Assembly: GCF_024498175.1 (NCBI RefSeq)
Contig: NZ_CP101823.1
Location: 620,001-684,000, forward strand
Origin: Haloplanus salinarum
GTDB taxonomy: Archaea; Halobacteriota; Halobacteria; Halobacteriales; Haloferacaceae
Length of the DNA stretch: 64,000 bases
Direction: 5' to 3'
Below, piece after piece: positions 44,199 through 52,123 of this stretch. The number at the start of each line of letters is the position of its first letter. Position 1 is the stretch's first letter. The position numbers and the translations under genes are program-made. The notes under the pieces are model-generated. The model did not search any database and was not told the DNA's origin. It saw only the letters and a program-made list of their open reading frames with translations.

Positions 44199-44745
44199 GT
44201 CGAGCCGGGGTTCGGCGCCGCCGCCGGCTCCCCTCCGGCGCCTAGCGGAAGGTCAATCGGCCTTCGGCGACGCTCGATCGCCTCAATATTATTTGAAATC
44301 GCAGAAATTATATTTTCAACCAAAAATATTATATAACTCGGCCGTGCGGAGCTTCGCTCACGAGCCACGGAATCGAAATCGTCGTTGCCGGTGGAATATA
44401 GATCGATTAACGACCCTGAAATGTCCTTTGAACTGCTGAGAGTTTCTCCTTGGCGTCGAGACCGTGACCGGAATCGTACGCGGGAATCCGATCCGTTCGA
44501 GTGGCAATTAGACGTCGATATATCGTCTTTGAGACGCTGAAAGACCGTATAGGCTTCCAACCAGGTGCGATACGGTTCGGATCGACGTCTTCACGCCCGG
44601 CCTGGGTTCGATCGCGACGTTTCTCGCAAACATACAATATTTATAGAATATATCGAAATATTATAAGAAGCGTGTCCGGCCATCGGATCTCGTCGGTAAC
44701 GGATCCCGTGCCCCGGGCGTCTTCCCCGTGTACGAACCGGGCGGG
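44199..44745. other. Long low-GC intergenic region
   Basis: Two A+T-rich blocks (about 44283-44335 and 44630-44675) bracket a mixed segment. A minus-strand frame from ATG 44637 to 44407 (76 codons) lies just downstream of TATA-like sequence (CTATAAATATTG), but its product (MYVCEKRRDRTQAG..., ending AVQRTFQGR) is not recognised. It could be a truncated regulator gene next to the truncated RraA gene. No RNA gene is seen. Confidence 0.35.
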
Positions 44746-45090
44746 CTACGCCATTCCGGCCTCTTCGAGCGCCCGTTCGAGCGACAGTCCCTCGTGAATC
44801 AGGCTCTCGACGTTCCGCTCCGTCTCGGCGGTCGCGGTGACGTCCTCGACCGCGTCGCGTTCGATCACGACGACGCCGGATTCGTCGGCGACGACGACGT
44901 CGCCCGGCTCGATCGGCGCGCCGCCGACTGTCACCGGGACGTTCCGATCGATCTCCTCGGTCCCACTCGGCCCACGGGGTGTGAGGGCCCGGGCGAAGAC
45001 GGGGGACCCGAGGTCCCGGATGCCGTCGAGGTCCCGGACCGCCCCGTTCGTGACGACCCCGTTCACCCCGACCTTCGACGCGTACGTCGA
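44746..45090 (-). pseudogene. RraA-like protein, C-terminal fragment
   Basis: The minus-strand frame ending at 44746 encodes the C-terminal half of the RraA/HMG-aldolase family: GVNGVVTNGAVRDLDGIRDL with the metal-site Arg-Asp, SPVFARALTPRGPSG, VTVGGAPIEPGDVVVADESG, and a terminal helix ESLIHEGLSLERALEEAG. The N-terminal half with the glycine-rich phosphate loop is missing; the frame upstream of about 45090 is unrelated antisense of the next remnant. Family members are aldolases or decarboxylases or regulators of RNase E. Confidence 0.7.
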
Positions 45091-45099
45091 GGGATCTTC

Positions 45100-45455
45100 A
45101 GCCCGAGCGGCGTCGAACTGCTCCCTGCGGCCGTCGGCGTCCTGCACGCCGGGAACGGGGACGACCCCAACCGCGCCATCTTCGAGGCGGCCAGCTTCGG
45201 GCGGGACGCGGACACCACGGCAGCCTCGTGGGCAACGTCGTCGGCACCCTCCACGGCGCGAGCAGTCTCGACGACGAGTGGATCGAAGACTGCGAGGCGG
45301 CGAACAAGGAGTTCTTCCGCGAACTACACGGCGATCCGGACCACGGGTTCCGCACGATGGCCGACCGCCTGGTCGACGCCCTCCGTGACGAACGCCGCCG
45401 AGCCGAACGGCGCGCCGAGTTCCTGGACGAGGGACTGAACGCGGACCCCCGGTGA
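45100..45455 (+). pseudogene. ADP-ribosylglycohydrolase, C-terminal fragment with frameshift
   Basis: From about 45100 the plus strand encodes ELLPAAVGVLHAGNGDDPNR and AIFEAASFGRDADT, the catalytic Asp-containing segment of ADP-ribosylglycohydrolases. At 45216-45222 the frame shifts and continues as GNVVGTLHGASSLDDEWIED, then ELHGDPDHGFRTMADRLV, to the stop at 45455. The N-terminal metal-binding half is absent. Together with the RraA fragment this looks like a deletion junction. Confidence 0.7.
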
Positions 45456-45595
45456 CCGTCGGGCGCCGTCTCCGGGTTCGTTCCGACGGGTCTCCGGTCC
45501 TCCCTTCGATGGTGCGCCCGGACCGCGATACCGTCTCCGGCGGTTTTGATAACAAAAGTACTTTTGTGACGGTTATCGCGTCGTCGGTCCGCCGA

Positions 45596-47539
45596 TCAGA
45601 TCGACTCGACGTAGTGGTGGTCGTCCGGTACCGGGTTCGCGTCCTCCGGGAGCAGGGCCACGACGAGGTACTGCGTGTACCCCTCGAGATATTCGAGCAG
45701 CGTCGCGATCCGGTTGGCGTCGATCGCCTCCATCGAGTCGAGGAGCATGAACGGGACCGTTTCGTACACCTCGTGGGCGAGAAAGCCCGCCAGCGCGAAG
45801 ACGAAGCCGGTCACTTCCCGTTCGCTCTCCGACAGGTGTCCGATCCGGTCCTCGTAGGACGTCCCGCCGTCCGTCCGCCGGACGACGTGCAGTTCGAAGG
45901 CCGTCTTGGACACCTTCTCCCGCCCGTCACGGACCCGGGTTTCGGTGCGCTCGATCCAGATCCGTTCCAGGTTCTCGTAGTCGAGCAGGTCGAGCACCGT
46001 GTCCATGTGGTCGTTGAACTCGGTGATCGCCTCCCGCTCGATGCGGGCGATCCGGGTCCGCAGCGACTCGATCTCGTCCCCGAGTTCCTCCCGTCGCGCA
46101 CGGAGTTCGGACTCCTCGTCCAGTCGCTCCTCGATCGTCGCGATGTTCTCCTCGACCCGTTCGAGGTCGTTCTCGAGGGATCCCAGGTCGTATTCGAGCT
46201 GGTTGGCCTCCTTGTGGAGGTCGAGGACATCCTCGTAGGTGTCGTCCTCGAGCGTCGCGATCTGTCGTTCGATCCCCTCCATCTCGTCCCGGAGCTCGTC
46301 GCGCCGCTCCGCGAGCTCGGCGGCCCGCTCCTCGGTCCGTTCGATCTTCGCGTCGAGTTCCCGACGCTCGCGCTCGAGCTGCTCGCGGCGACGTTGCTCC
46401 GCTTCGAGTTCGTCGCGTCGCTCCTTCAGTTCGGCGAGTTCGTCGTCGATGTCGCCGATCTCCCCGACCGCCCGCTGGTTCAGGTCGCGCAGCGTGTCGA
46501 CGGTCTCCTCGATCTGTTCGGCGTCGACGTCGCTTCCACACGTCCAGCACGTGACCGTCTTCCCCGGCACCAGCCCGTCCGTTATCTCGCCGCCCTCGCG
46601 GTCGTCGCTCAGGACGTCGACGACGTCGCCGGTCCCCTCCTCCAACATCTCCTCGTTGAACTGGATGATGCTTCGGACGTCGGTCACCTCGGTTTCGAGG
46701 CGCTGTTTTCGATCACGGAGCCGGTCGATCCGGGATTCGAGGTCCTCGAGTTCCCCCGCGGGCGTTTCCGAGAGGTCGTCGTACTCGTCGGCTCGCTCCG
46801 CCCGTTCGGACCGGAGCGATTCGAGGCTGTTCCGCTCGGTTTCGAGGTCGTAGCGAACCGTCTCGAGGGACGACCGTTTGTCGCGGAGTTTCTCGAGTTT
46901 CTCCTCGAGTTCCGCCCGCTCCTCGCGGCTCTGTTCGACGTCGGCGTCGGTGGACTCGATCCGCGCTTCGACGTCCCGAAGTTCGCCTTCGGTCTCCTCG
47001 ATGTCGGCTTTCAATCCCGTGCGCTTCTCCTCTAACGCGGGGAGCCGTGCCTTGAGGTCGTCCAACTCGTCGAGTTCCCGTGTAATCTCCCGCCGTTGGT
47101 CGACCAGTCGGTCGATTTCCGACTGGATCTCGTCGGTGTCGATCGGCCGCATGATGATATCGCGGAGGTCCGCATCCGTCGTGACGGCGCGCCGTGCCTC
47201 GTTCGATTCGAGGAGGAACGCGAAGAGGTCGGCCAGCGTCGGATCGTCGAGGTACGGGGTTCCGCTCGGCCGAACGTGCCCGTTTCGTCGCTCAAGCGTG
47301 CGCGTGAACGTCTCGCCGTCGAGTGCCAGCTCGACGCGGGCCTCGTCGGCGTCGGCCTTCATCGAGACGTCCTCGCTCCCCAGGGCGGCCATGATCGCCT
47401 GCAGGAACGAGGTCCTGTTGGTCGCGTTTCGACCGGTCAACACGGTCACGCCCGGTTCGAGCGTCACCGCCGTCTCGTCGATCCCCCCGATATTCCGTAC
47501 GGTTACGTGTGTCTCCCCGGTCGCCTGTTCCGTGCTCAT
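45596..47539 (-). CDS. Archaea-specific SMC-related protein (ASRP)
   Basis: A 647-residue SMC/Rad50-like ATPase. The N-terminal head has a Walker A-like loop GRNATNRTSFLQA (residues 36-48) in which the usual Gly-Lys is Asn-Arg. Long coiled coils follow, interrupted by a zinc-hook-like CWTCGSD (C331, C334) that would join two molecules. The C-terminal head shows the signature GHLSESEREVTGF and a Walker B-like VPFMLLDSMEAID. It follows rdfA on the same strand, 80 bases away, as in other haloarchaea where the two genes are neighbours. Probably chromosome or shape related. Confidence 0.85.
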   Translation of the reverse strand: MSTEQATGETHVTVRNIGGIDETAVTLEPGVTVLTGRNATNRTSFLQAIMAALGSEDVSMKADADEARVELALDGETFTRTLERRNGHVRPSGTPYLDDPTLADLFAFLLESNEARRAVTTDADLRDIIMRPIDTDEIQSEIDRLVDQRREITRELDELDDLKARLPALEEKRTGLKADIEETEGELRDVEARIESTDADVEQSREERAELEEKLEKLRDKRSSLETVRYDLETERNSLESLRSERAERADEYDDLSETPAGELEDLESRIDRLRDRKQRLETEVTDVRSIIQFNEEMLEEGTGDVVDVLSDDREGGEITDGLVPGKTVTCWTCGSDVDAEQIEETVDTLRDLNQRAVGEIGDIDDELAELKERRDELEAEQRRREQLERERRELDAKIERTEERAAELAERRDELRDEMEGIERQIATLEDDTYEDVLDLHKEANQLEYDLGSLENDLERVEENIATIEERLDEESELRARREELGDEIESLRTRIARIEREAITEFNDHMDTVLDLLDYENLERIWIERTETRVRDGREKVSKTAFELHVVRRTDGGTSYEDRIGHLSESEREVTGFVFALAGFLAHEVYETVPFMLLDSMEAIDANRIATLLEYLEGYTQYLVVALLPEDANPVPDDHHYVESI

Positions 47540-47620
47540 ACGGATCACACGTGCGGTTGCCTATTTAATTCTGTGCCCGCGGACACCGCTCGAGCGGACG
47601 GACGGGTCGGCATCCGTCCC

Positions 47621-48232
47621 TCAGTCGGCGCAGTCGCAGCCGCCGCGTTCGAGCAGGGCTCCGACCTCGAACTGCCGATCACAGTCGGGACAGTAGACGC
47701 GGACGTCGACGGTCACCTGTGCGTCGCCGAGCGTGATCTCGTCCCCGGCGTCGAGCTGTGTGAGCTTGTCCCCGGTGACGGTCGCGGTCCGACTTCTGAG
47801 CCGCTGGACGCTGCGGTCGACGCTCTCGACCCGATCCGTCCGCTGGGACTCGTACTCCACCTCCCGGTGTTCCGTGAGATACGTCCGGATCGCCTGATAC
47901 GAGGCGAACGCCGACCGGATCCCGTCGACGTCGACCCCGTCCCGTTCGAGTCGCCGCTCCATCCGGATACGGTCGTCGGCACTCACGTCGTCGTCGGTCA
48001 GCAACCGGTAGATGTTCTCGCCCTCCCCGTCGACCGTCTGGACGTTCCGTTCGGCAAGCGCCGCCTCGACGAGCCGCCGGTTGAAGTAGTCCGCGAGGTC
48101 ACGGAGGCTGCGGCGTTCGTCCGGGTCGTCGGCCGTCCAGAGATCCTCCAGTTCCTCGCCCACCCCTTCGAGGCCGTACTCCTCGACGAGGCGCACCACC
48201 TTGCTCGGCCGCCCCCGGCTGTCGTCGCCCAT
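47621..48232 (-). CDS. rdfA: Rod-determining factor RdfA
   Basis: A 203-residue protein matching the haloarchaeal RdfA family, needed for the rod cell type in Haloferax. It opens with RGRPSKVVRLVEEYGLEGVG, LADYFNRRLVEAALAERNVQ, a central helical LTEHREVEYESQRTD and a C-terminal zinc ribbon VYCPDCDRQFEVGALLERGGC (three Cys visible plus CDCAD at the end). It may act as a DNA-binding or assembly factor. It precedes ASRP and is divergent from a small HTH gene. Confidence 0.85.
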   Translation of the reverse strand: MGDDSRGRPSKVVRLVEEYGLEGVGEELEDLWTADDPDERRSLRDLADYFNRRLVEAALAERNVQTVDGEGENIYRLLTDDDVSADDRIRMERRLERDGVDVDGIRSAFASYQAIRTYLTEHREVEYESQRTDRVESVDRSVQRLRSRTATVTGDKLTQLDAGDEITLGDAQVTVDVRVYCPDCDRQFEVGALLERGGCDCAD

Positions 48233-48429
48233 GACCCCCCTTTCGAACTCACACGGATAGGTCTTGCTCAGGCGTCGCGTGCGGAATTCGATCGCGTTAC
48301 CGGTTCCGCGATGGAGGCTCGCGGTAGCGAGCGACGCCCGAGGAACCTGGACCGGACGAACGTTCGTCCGTCCGCGCGGCCCGCGTCGAAATAATTAATT
48401 ACACAGACAAACGAGTACGGGCGAGAACC

Positions 48430-48858
48430 ATGCCGACCCTCGATTCCGTCTCCGTCGAGACGCTGCGCGACGAGTTGCGGCGCGTCGACTCGTCGAAGGC
48501 CGCACAGCGGCTGATGATCGCCATCGCGCACAAGGACGGCGTGTCACAGACGACGCTCGCCCGACGGTACGGCTACTCCCGGAAGACGGTCTACAACTGG
48601 CTCACTCGCCTCGAACGGGAGTCCCTCTCGGCGGCCCTCGAGGACGACCCGAAGCCCGGACGTCCGTCGCGGCTCGACGACGCGGAGCGTCGCCGACTGG
48701 AGGCACATCTCCGGATGGATCCCGCTGCGTTCGAGTACGACCACTCCGAGTGGACGCCCGAGCTGGTCCGACGACATCTCTCGGATGCGTTCGACGTCTC
48801 CTACACGCTGCGGTCGGCCCGGACGATGTTAAACGAGGCCACGTCCGAGGAGCGATGA
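48430..48858 (+). CDS. IS630-like/winged HTH protein (stand-alone)
   Basis: A 142-residue protein consisting of the helix-turn-helix and winged segment seen at the N-terminus of IS630-type transposases: KAAQRLMIAIAHKDGVSQTT, LARRYGYSRKTVYNWLTRLE, PKPGRPSRLDDAERRRLEAH, then EWTPELVRRHLSDAFDVSYT. There is no catalytic domain and no IS end nearby, so it is probably a domesticated DNA-binding protein. A TATA-like AATAATTAATTA lies about 35 bases upstream. Divergent from rdfA, it may regulate it. Confidence 0.78.
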   Translation: MPTLDSVSVETLRDELRRVDSSKAAQRLMIAIAHKDGVSQTTLARRYGYSRKTVYNWLTRLERESLSAALEDDPKPGRPSRLDDAERRRLEAHLRMDPAAFEYDHSEWTPELVRRHLSDAFDVSYTLRSARTMLNEATSEER

Positions 48859-48932
48859 TCCGGGCGCTGTACGGGCCGACAAAATATGCAATTACTTATT
48901 TCGAACGTTTCGCCGACTCGGGGTTCCGACCC

Positions 48933-49937
48933 TCACTCGTCGACGAGCAACAGTTTGCCGACGAAGTCGCCACGCTCGGCGCGGCGGTGGGCCTCCGCGA
49001 CGTCGTCGAACGCGTACCGCTCGTCGACGTGCGGGGCGAGGACGCCCTTGTCGACGAGCGTCGCGATGGTCTCCAGTTCCGCGCCGATCCGTTCCTGTCC
49101 CCGCCCTGCCAGTACCGGGTAGATGACGAGTACGACCCCGAGTTCGAGCGAGGTGGCGTGCATCGGCGCGAGGTCTACGTCCGTCGCCTCGCTGGATTCG
49201 GTCGTGACGACGGAGCCGTAGGGACGGACCGCCTCGAACGCCGTGTCGAGGTGGTCGTCGCCGACGGGGTCGAAGACGACGTCGAAGCCGGCGCCGGCCG
49301 TGTGCTCGTCGACGTACGTCCCGACGTCGGCCTGGGTGTAGTCGACCGTGGCGTCGGCTCCCAGGTCCCGGGCGAGGGCGCGTTTCTCCTCGCTCGACCC
49401 CGTCGCGGTGACGGTCGCCCCGAACCAGTCGGCCAACTGGACGCCGACGTGGCCGACGCCCCCCGTCGCGCCGTAGACCAGGACGTCGTCGCCGACGTCG
49501 ACGGTGGCCTTGTCGGCGAGCATCTCCCACGCGGTCAGGGCGACGACCGGGAGCGCGGCGCTGTCCGCGAGCGGGATCGACTCGGGAGCGTGCGCGAACG
49601 TGCCCGCGTGCCCGACGACGTAGTCCGCGAGCGCGCCCTGCCGGCCCACGCCGCCGGGCATGCCGTACACCTCGTCGCCCGCCTCGAACGCCTCGACGTT
49701 CTCGCCGGCCGCGTCGACGACGCCGGCCACGTCACAGTGGAGCGTCGCCGGGAAATCCGGCGTGAAATCGGGGATATACCCCTGTCGGACCTTGTAGTCG
49801 ACCGGGTTGACGCTGGAGGCGACGACCTCGACGCGGACCTCGTCGGGCCCCGGTTCGGGTACCGCGGTCGTCGTCCGCTCGAACACGTCCGGGCCGCCGA
49901 ACTCCTCGATCGTGTAGGCGTTCATCTCGGAAGACAT
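48933..49937 (-). CDS. NADPH:quinone oxidoreductase (MDR family)
   Basis: A 334-residue zinc-free medium-chain dehydrogenase/reductase. It has the opening YTIEEFGGPDVFE, SSVNPVDYKVRQGYIPDF and the NADPH loop DVLVYGATGGVGHVGVQLA, then TGSSEEKRALARDLGADATV. It lacks the Cys ligands of alcohol dehydrogenases. Reduces quinones or enones. ATG 49937 or 49925 could be the start. It stands alone on the minus strand. Confidence 0.92.
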   Translation of the reverse strand: MSSEMNAYTIEEFGGPDVFERTTTAVPEPGPDEVRVEVVASSVNPVDYKVRQGYIPDFTPDFPATLHCDVAGVVDAAGENVEAFEAGDEVYGMPGGVGRQGALADYVVGHAGTFAHAPESIPLADSAALPVVALTAWEMLADKATVDVGDDVLVYGATGGVGHVGVQLADWFGATVTATGSSEEKRALARDLGADATVDYTQADVGTYVDEHTAGAGFDVVFDPVGDDHLDTAFEAVRPYGSVVTTESSEATDVDLAPMHATSLELGVVLVIYPVLAGRGQERIGAELETIATLVDKGVLAPHVDERYAFDDVAEAHRRAERGDFVGKLLLVDE

Positions 49938-50028
49938 TTCGAACCGGGGTTGGGGACTCGGACGGGTATACCCGGTGTTCGCGGAGAGGCGGGTGGGCGT
50001 TCGACGGCCGGCCGCCGGCTGGAGCCCC

Positions 50029-50829
50029 TCAGAACGGGGTACTCGGTCCCTCGTCGGTCGCCCCGTCGGCCGCCGTCTCGGCCCGGCCGATCAGCACCCT
50101 GAACTCCCCGGGGTCGCGTGCCCGGTACTCCCAGCGGAACGCCGGTCCGGCCTCGGCGTCGAACTGGTGATAGAGCGGCTTGGGGTCGTGGTCGTTCACC
50201 AGGACGACCCCCGTCCCCGGGTCGAGCGCGTCGTAGGCGTCGAAGATCCGCTCGTGGCGCTGGGCTGGCGGCAGGTCCCGGACGTCGAGTTCCTCGATCA
50301 CGTCGATGGACTCGTCGTCCGCGGGCGCGGCCGAGACGCCGTCCGCGTCGGCATCGGACGCCTCGGTCTTGACGACCTCGACGCGCCACTCGCCCCCGCC
50401 ACGGCTCGCGTACTCCCACTCGACGACGTCGCCGTGCATCGATTCGAGTTCGTGATACAGCGGCTTTGGATCGTGGTCGTTCACTAGGACGAACCCCTCG
50501 CCCGCCCCCAGCTCGTCGAAGGTTTCGAGGAGGACCCGGTGTCGCCGCCGGGGTTTCAGATCGCGGACGTCGACCGTCCCGCGGGCGTCATCGAGGGGGT
50601 CGCCGACGGTCACCCGCAGTTCCCGCGGCTCCGCGTCGGGGTCCGCGTACGTCCAGTCCAGTGCCCGCCCGCGCTCGATCACGTAGCGAACCAGGTGTGG
50701 ATCGACGTCCCGCTCGGCCACGACGGCGACCTCGTCGCCGGCGTCGGCCGCCGCCAGCACCTCGAAGAGTCGGGCACGGTGCTCCCCGCCCGGCCGCTCC
50801 CGCAGATCGATCTCCGCTGTCGGCTCCAT
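50029..50829 (-). CDS. Protein with three DUF2249 domains
   Basis: A 266-residue cytosolic protein built from three DUF2249 (TusA-like fold) repeats at about 1-77, 88-160 and 187-253. Repeats two and three share TVDVRDLKPRRRHRVLLETF/ELDVRDLPPAQRHERIFDAY and the nearly identical VLVNDHDPKPLYH. The first repeat has lost that block (it reads AVVAERDVDPHLV). DUF2249 proteins occur near nitric-oxide and denitrification genes in haloarchaea; no such genes are in this window. The metal or thiol chemistry is unknown. Confidence 0.87.
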   Translation of the reverse strand: MEPTAEIDLRERPGGEHRARLFEVLAAADAGDEVAVVAERDVDPHLVRYVIERGRALDWTYADPDAEPRELRVTVGDPLDDARGTVDVRDLKPRRRHRVLLETFDELGAGEGFVLVNDHDPKPLYHELESMHGDVVEWEYASRGGGEWRVEVVKTEASDADADGVSAAPADDESIDVIEELDVRDLPPAQRHERIFDAYDALDPGTGVVLVNDHDPKPLYHQFDAEAGPAFRWEYRARDPGEFRVLIGRAETAADGATDEGPSTPF

Positions 50830-50973
50830 ACCTGTGGATACCGAGGCGGACGTATGGTCACTTCGTCGAAGTGGTTCGGGACCCGTGGAAAACGTGTTCG
50901 CGACCGACCCTATCCCGCCGGGGACGCGACCCGACGACGTGGCGTGGCGTCGTCGACGGGTGTCCCTCGAGAG

Positions 50974-51459
50974 TCACCGCCCGCCTACCGCCCCGTGGGC
51001 GACCGGGCCGTAGACGGCCGCGACGACCACCGCACCGGTCCGGTCGACGGTGTGTTCGTGGACCGCGAGTTCCGCGTCGCCGTCCCACTCCCAGTCGCGG
51101 AGTCGTCGGGCGTCCGCGAGTTTCTCCCGGAGATCCGCCCGCACGGCCGCCGCCGACGCCGCGGAACTCTCCATCAACACGCCACCCTCACGGGCGCGGA
51201 TCCAGCCCAGACCGGCGGCGACCGTCTCGTCCGGCCGCGTGGCCTCCGCCTCCGCGAGGACTACCCCGACCGACGTGCCGACACCGTACTCGGCCTCGAC
51301 GCGACCCACCTTCGAGACCGACCGCTCGGGCGGGACGACCGACGAGTAGGTGACGAGGTTGTAGTTGTGGATGCCGGCCCCTGCCAGCGCGGCGTCGAAC
51401 GCACTCAGGGGCGTTCCGGCCTCACCGTGCCCCCACACGACCGCGATGTCGTCGCTCAT
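50974..51459 (-). CDS. pdaD: Pyruvoyl-dependent arginine decarboxylase
   Basis: A 161-residue proenzyme that cleaves itself to make a pyruvoyl group and then decarboxylates arginine to agmatine, the first step of archaeal polyamine synthesis. The self-cleavage Ser-Ser is in NYNLVTYSSVVPPE near residue 40, and the catalytic Glu lies in EGGVLMESSAASAAAV. The N-terminal VVWGHGEAGTPLSAFDAAL is family-typical. Agmatine-derived amines could link to the amine oxidase earlier in the window, but no direct evidence shows it. Confidence 0.88.
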   Translation of the reverse strand: MSDDIAVVWGHGEAGTPLSAFDAALAGAGIHNYNLVTYSSVVPPERSVSKVGRVEAEYGVGTSVGVVLAEAEATRPDETVAAGLGWIRAREGGVLMESSAASAAAVRADLREKLADARRLRDWEWDGDAELAVHEHTVDRTGAVVVAAVYGPVAHGAVGGR

Positions 51460-51551
51460 GCCGACGCTTCGCGGGCGAGGGCGAAAGGGGGTTCGGTCGC
51501 GGCCGGTCGACGGACGGGGGAACTTTATCCGAGCCCTACGGACGCGTACGC

Positions 51552-52058
51552 ATGGTACTCAGAGCGGTCGACGGCGTCGAACCGACGGTCCACGAGGACG
51601 CCTACGTCGACGACGCGGCGGTCGTCGTCGGCGACGTGACCGTCGAGCGCGACGCCTCGGTCTGGCCGAACGCGACGCTCCGCGGCGACCAACCGATCCG
51701 GATCCGCGAGGGGGCGAACGTCCAGGACAACGCCGTCTGCCACGAGGACGCGGTCGTCGGCCCGTACGCCACCGTCGGCCACACCGCCATCGTCCACGCG
51801 GCGACGGTGGAGGAACGGGCGCTGGTGGGGATGGGGGCGGTCGTCCTCGACGACGCGACGATCGGCACGGGCGCCATCGTCGCCGCCGGCAGCGTCGTCA
51901 CCGAGGGGACGGACGTCCCCCCCGAGACGCTGGTCGCCGGGACGCCCGCCGAGGTCGTCAAGGAGGTGCCGGACTCCTCGTGGCGAGCCGCCGCCGACCG
52001 GTACGTCGAGAAGGCCGACCTGTACGCCGAGACGTCGACGGTCGTCGAGGAGGAATAG
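51552..52058 (+). CDS. Gamma-class carbonic anhydrase-like hexapeptide-repeat protein
   Basis: A 168-residue left-handed beta-helix protein. Hexapeptide repeats run from residue 20 to about 130. The metal His residues are found in NVQDNAVCHEDAVVG and VGHTAIVHAATVEE, as in Cam/YrdA-type proteins. A C-terminal helix closes the trimer. Reversible CO2 hydration is likely but not all YrdA-like proteins are active. Confidence 0.88.
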   Translation: MVLRAVDGVEPTVHEDAYVDDAAVVVGDVTVERDASVWPNATLRGDQPIRIREGANVQDNAVCHEDAVVGPYATVGHTAIVHAATVEERALVGMGAVVLDDATIGTGAIVAAGSVVTEGTDVPPETLVAGTPAEVVKEVPDSSWRAAADRYVEKADLYAETSTVVEEE

Positions 52059-52065
52059 GGAGTCC

Positions 52066-52110
52066 CGTAACTGTCCACCGATTCTCGCCGGATCGTCCCG
52101 GCGAGAACCC
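52066..52110. repeat. Palindrome related to the MITE at 41671
   Basis: GTAACTGTCCACCG, then TTCTCGCCGG-ATCGTC-CCGGCGAGAA (10-bp stem). The order GTAACTGT, CACCG, CGCCGGA, TCC, GGCGA parallels the 41671-41750 element. It lies between two convergent genes and could also act as their terminator. Confidence 0.6.
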
Positions 52111-52123
52111 CCGACGATCCCGA

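Noticed and set aside
44407-44637. Truncated IclR-type regulator beside the RraA fragment
   Set aside because: Only a short AVQRTF-like segment is suggestive and there is no HTH; not enough to annotate.
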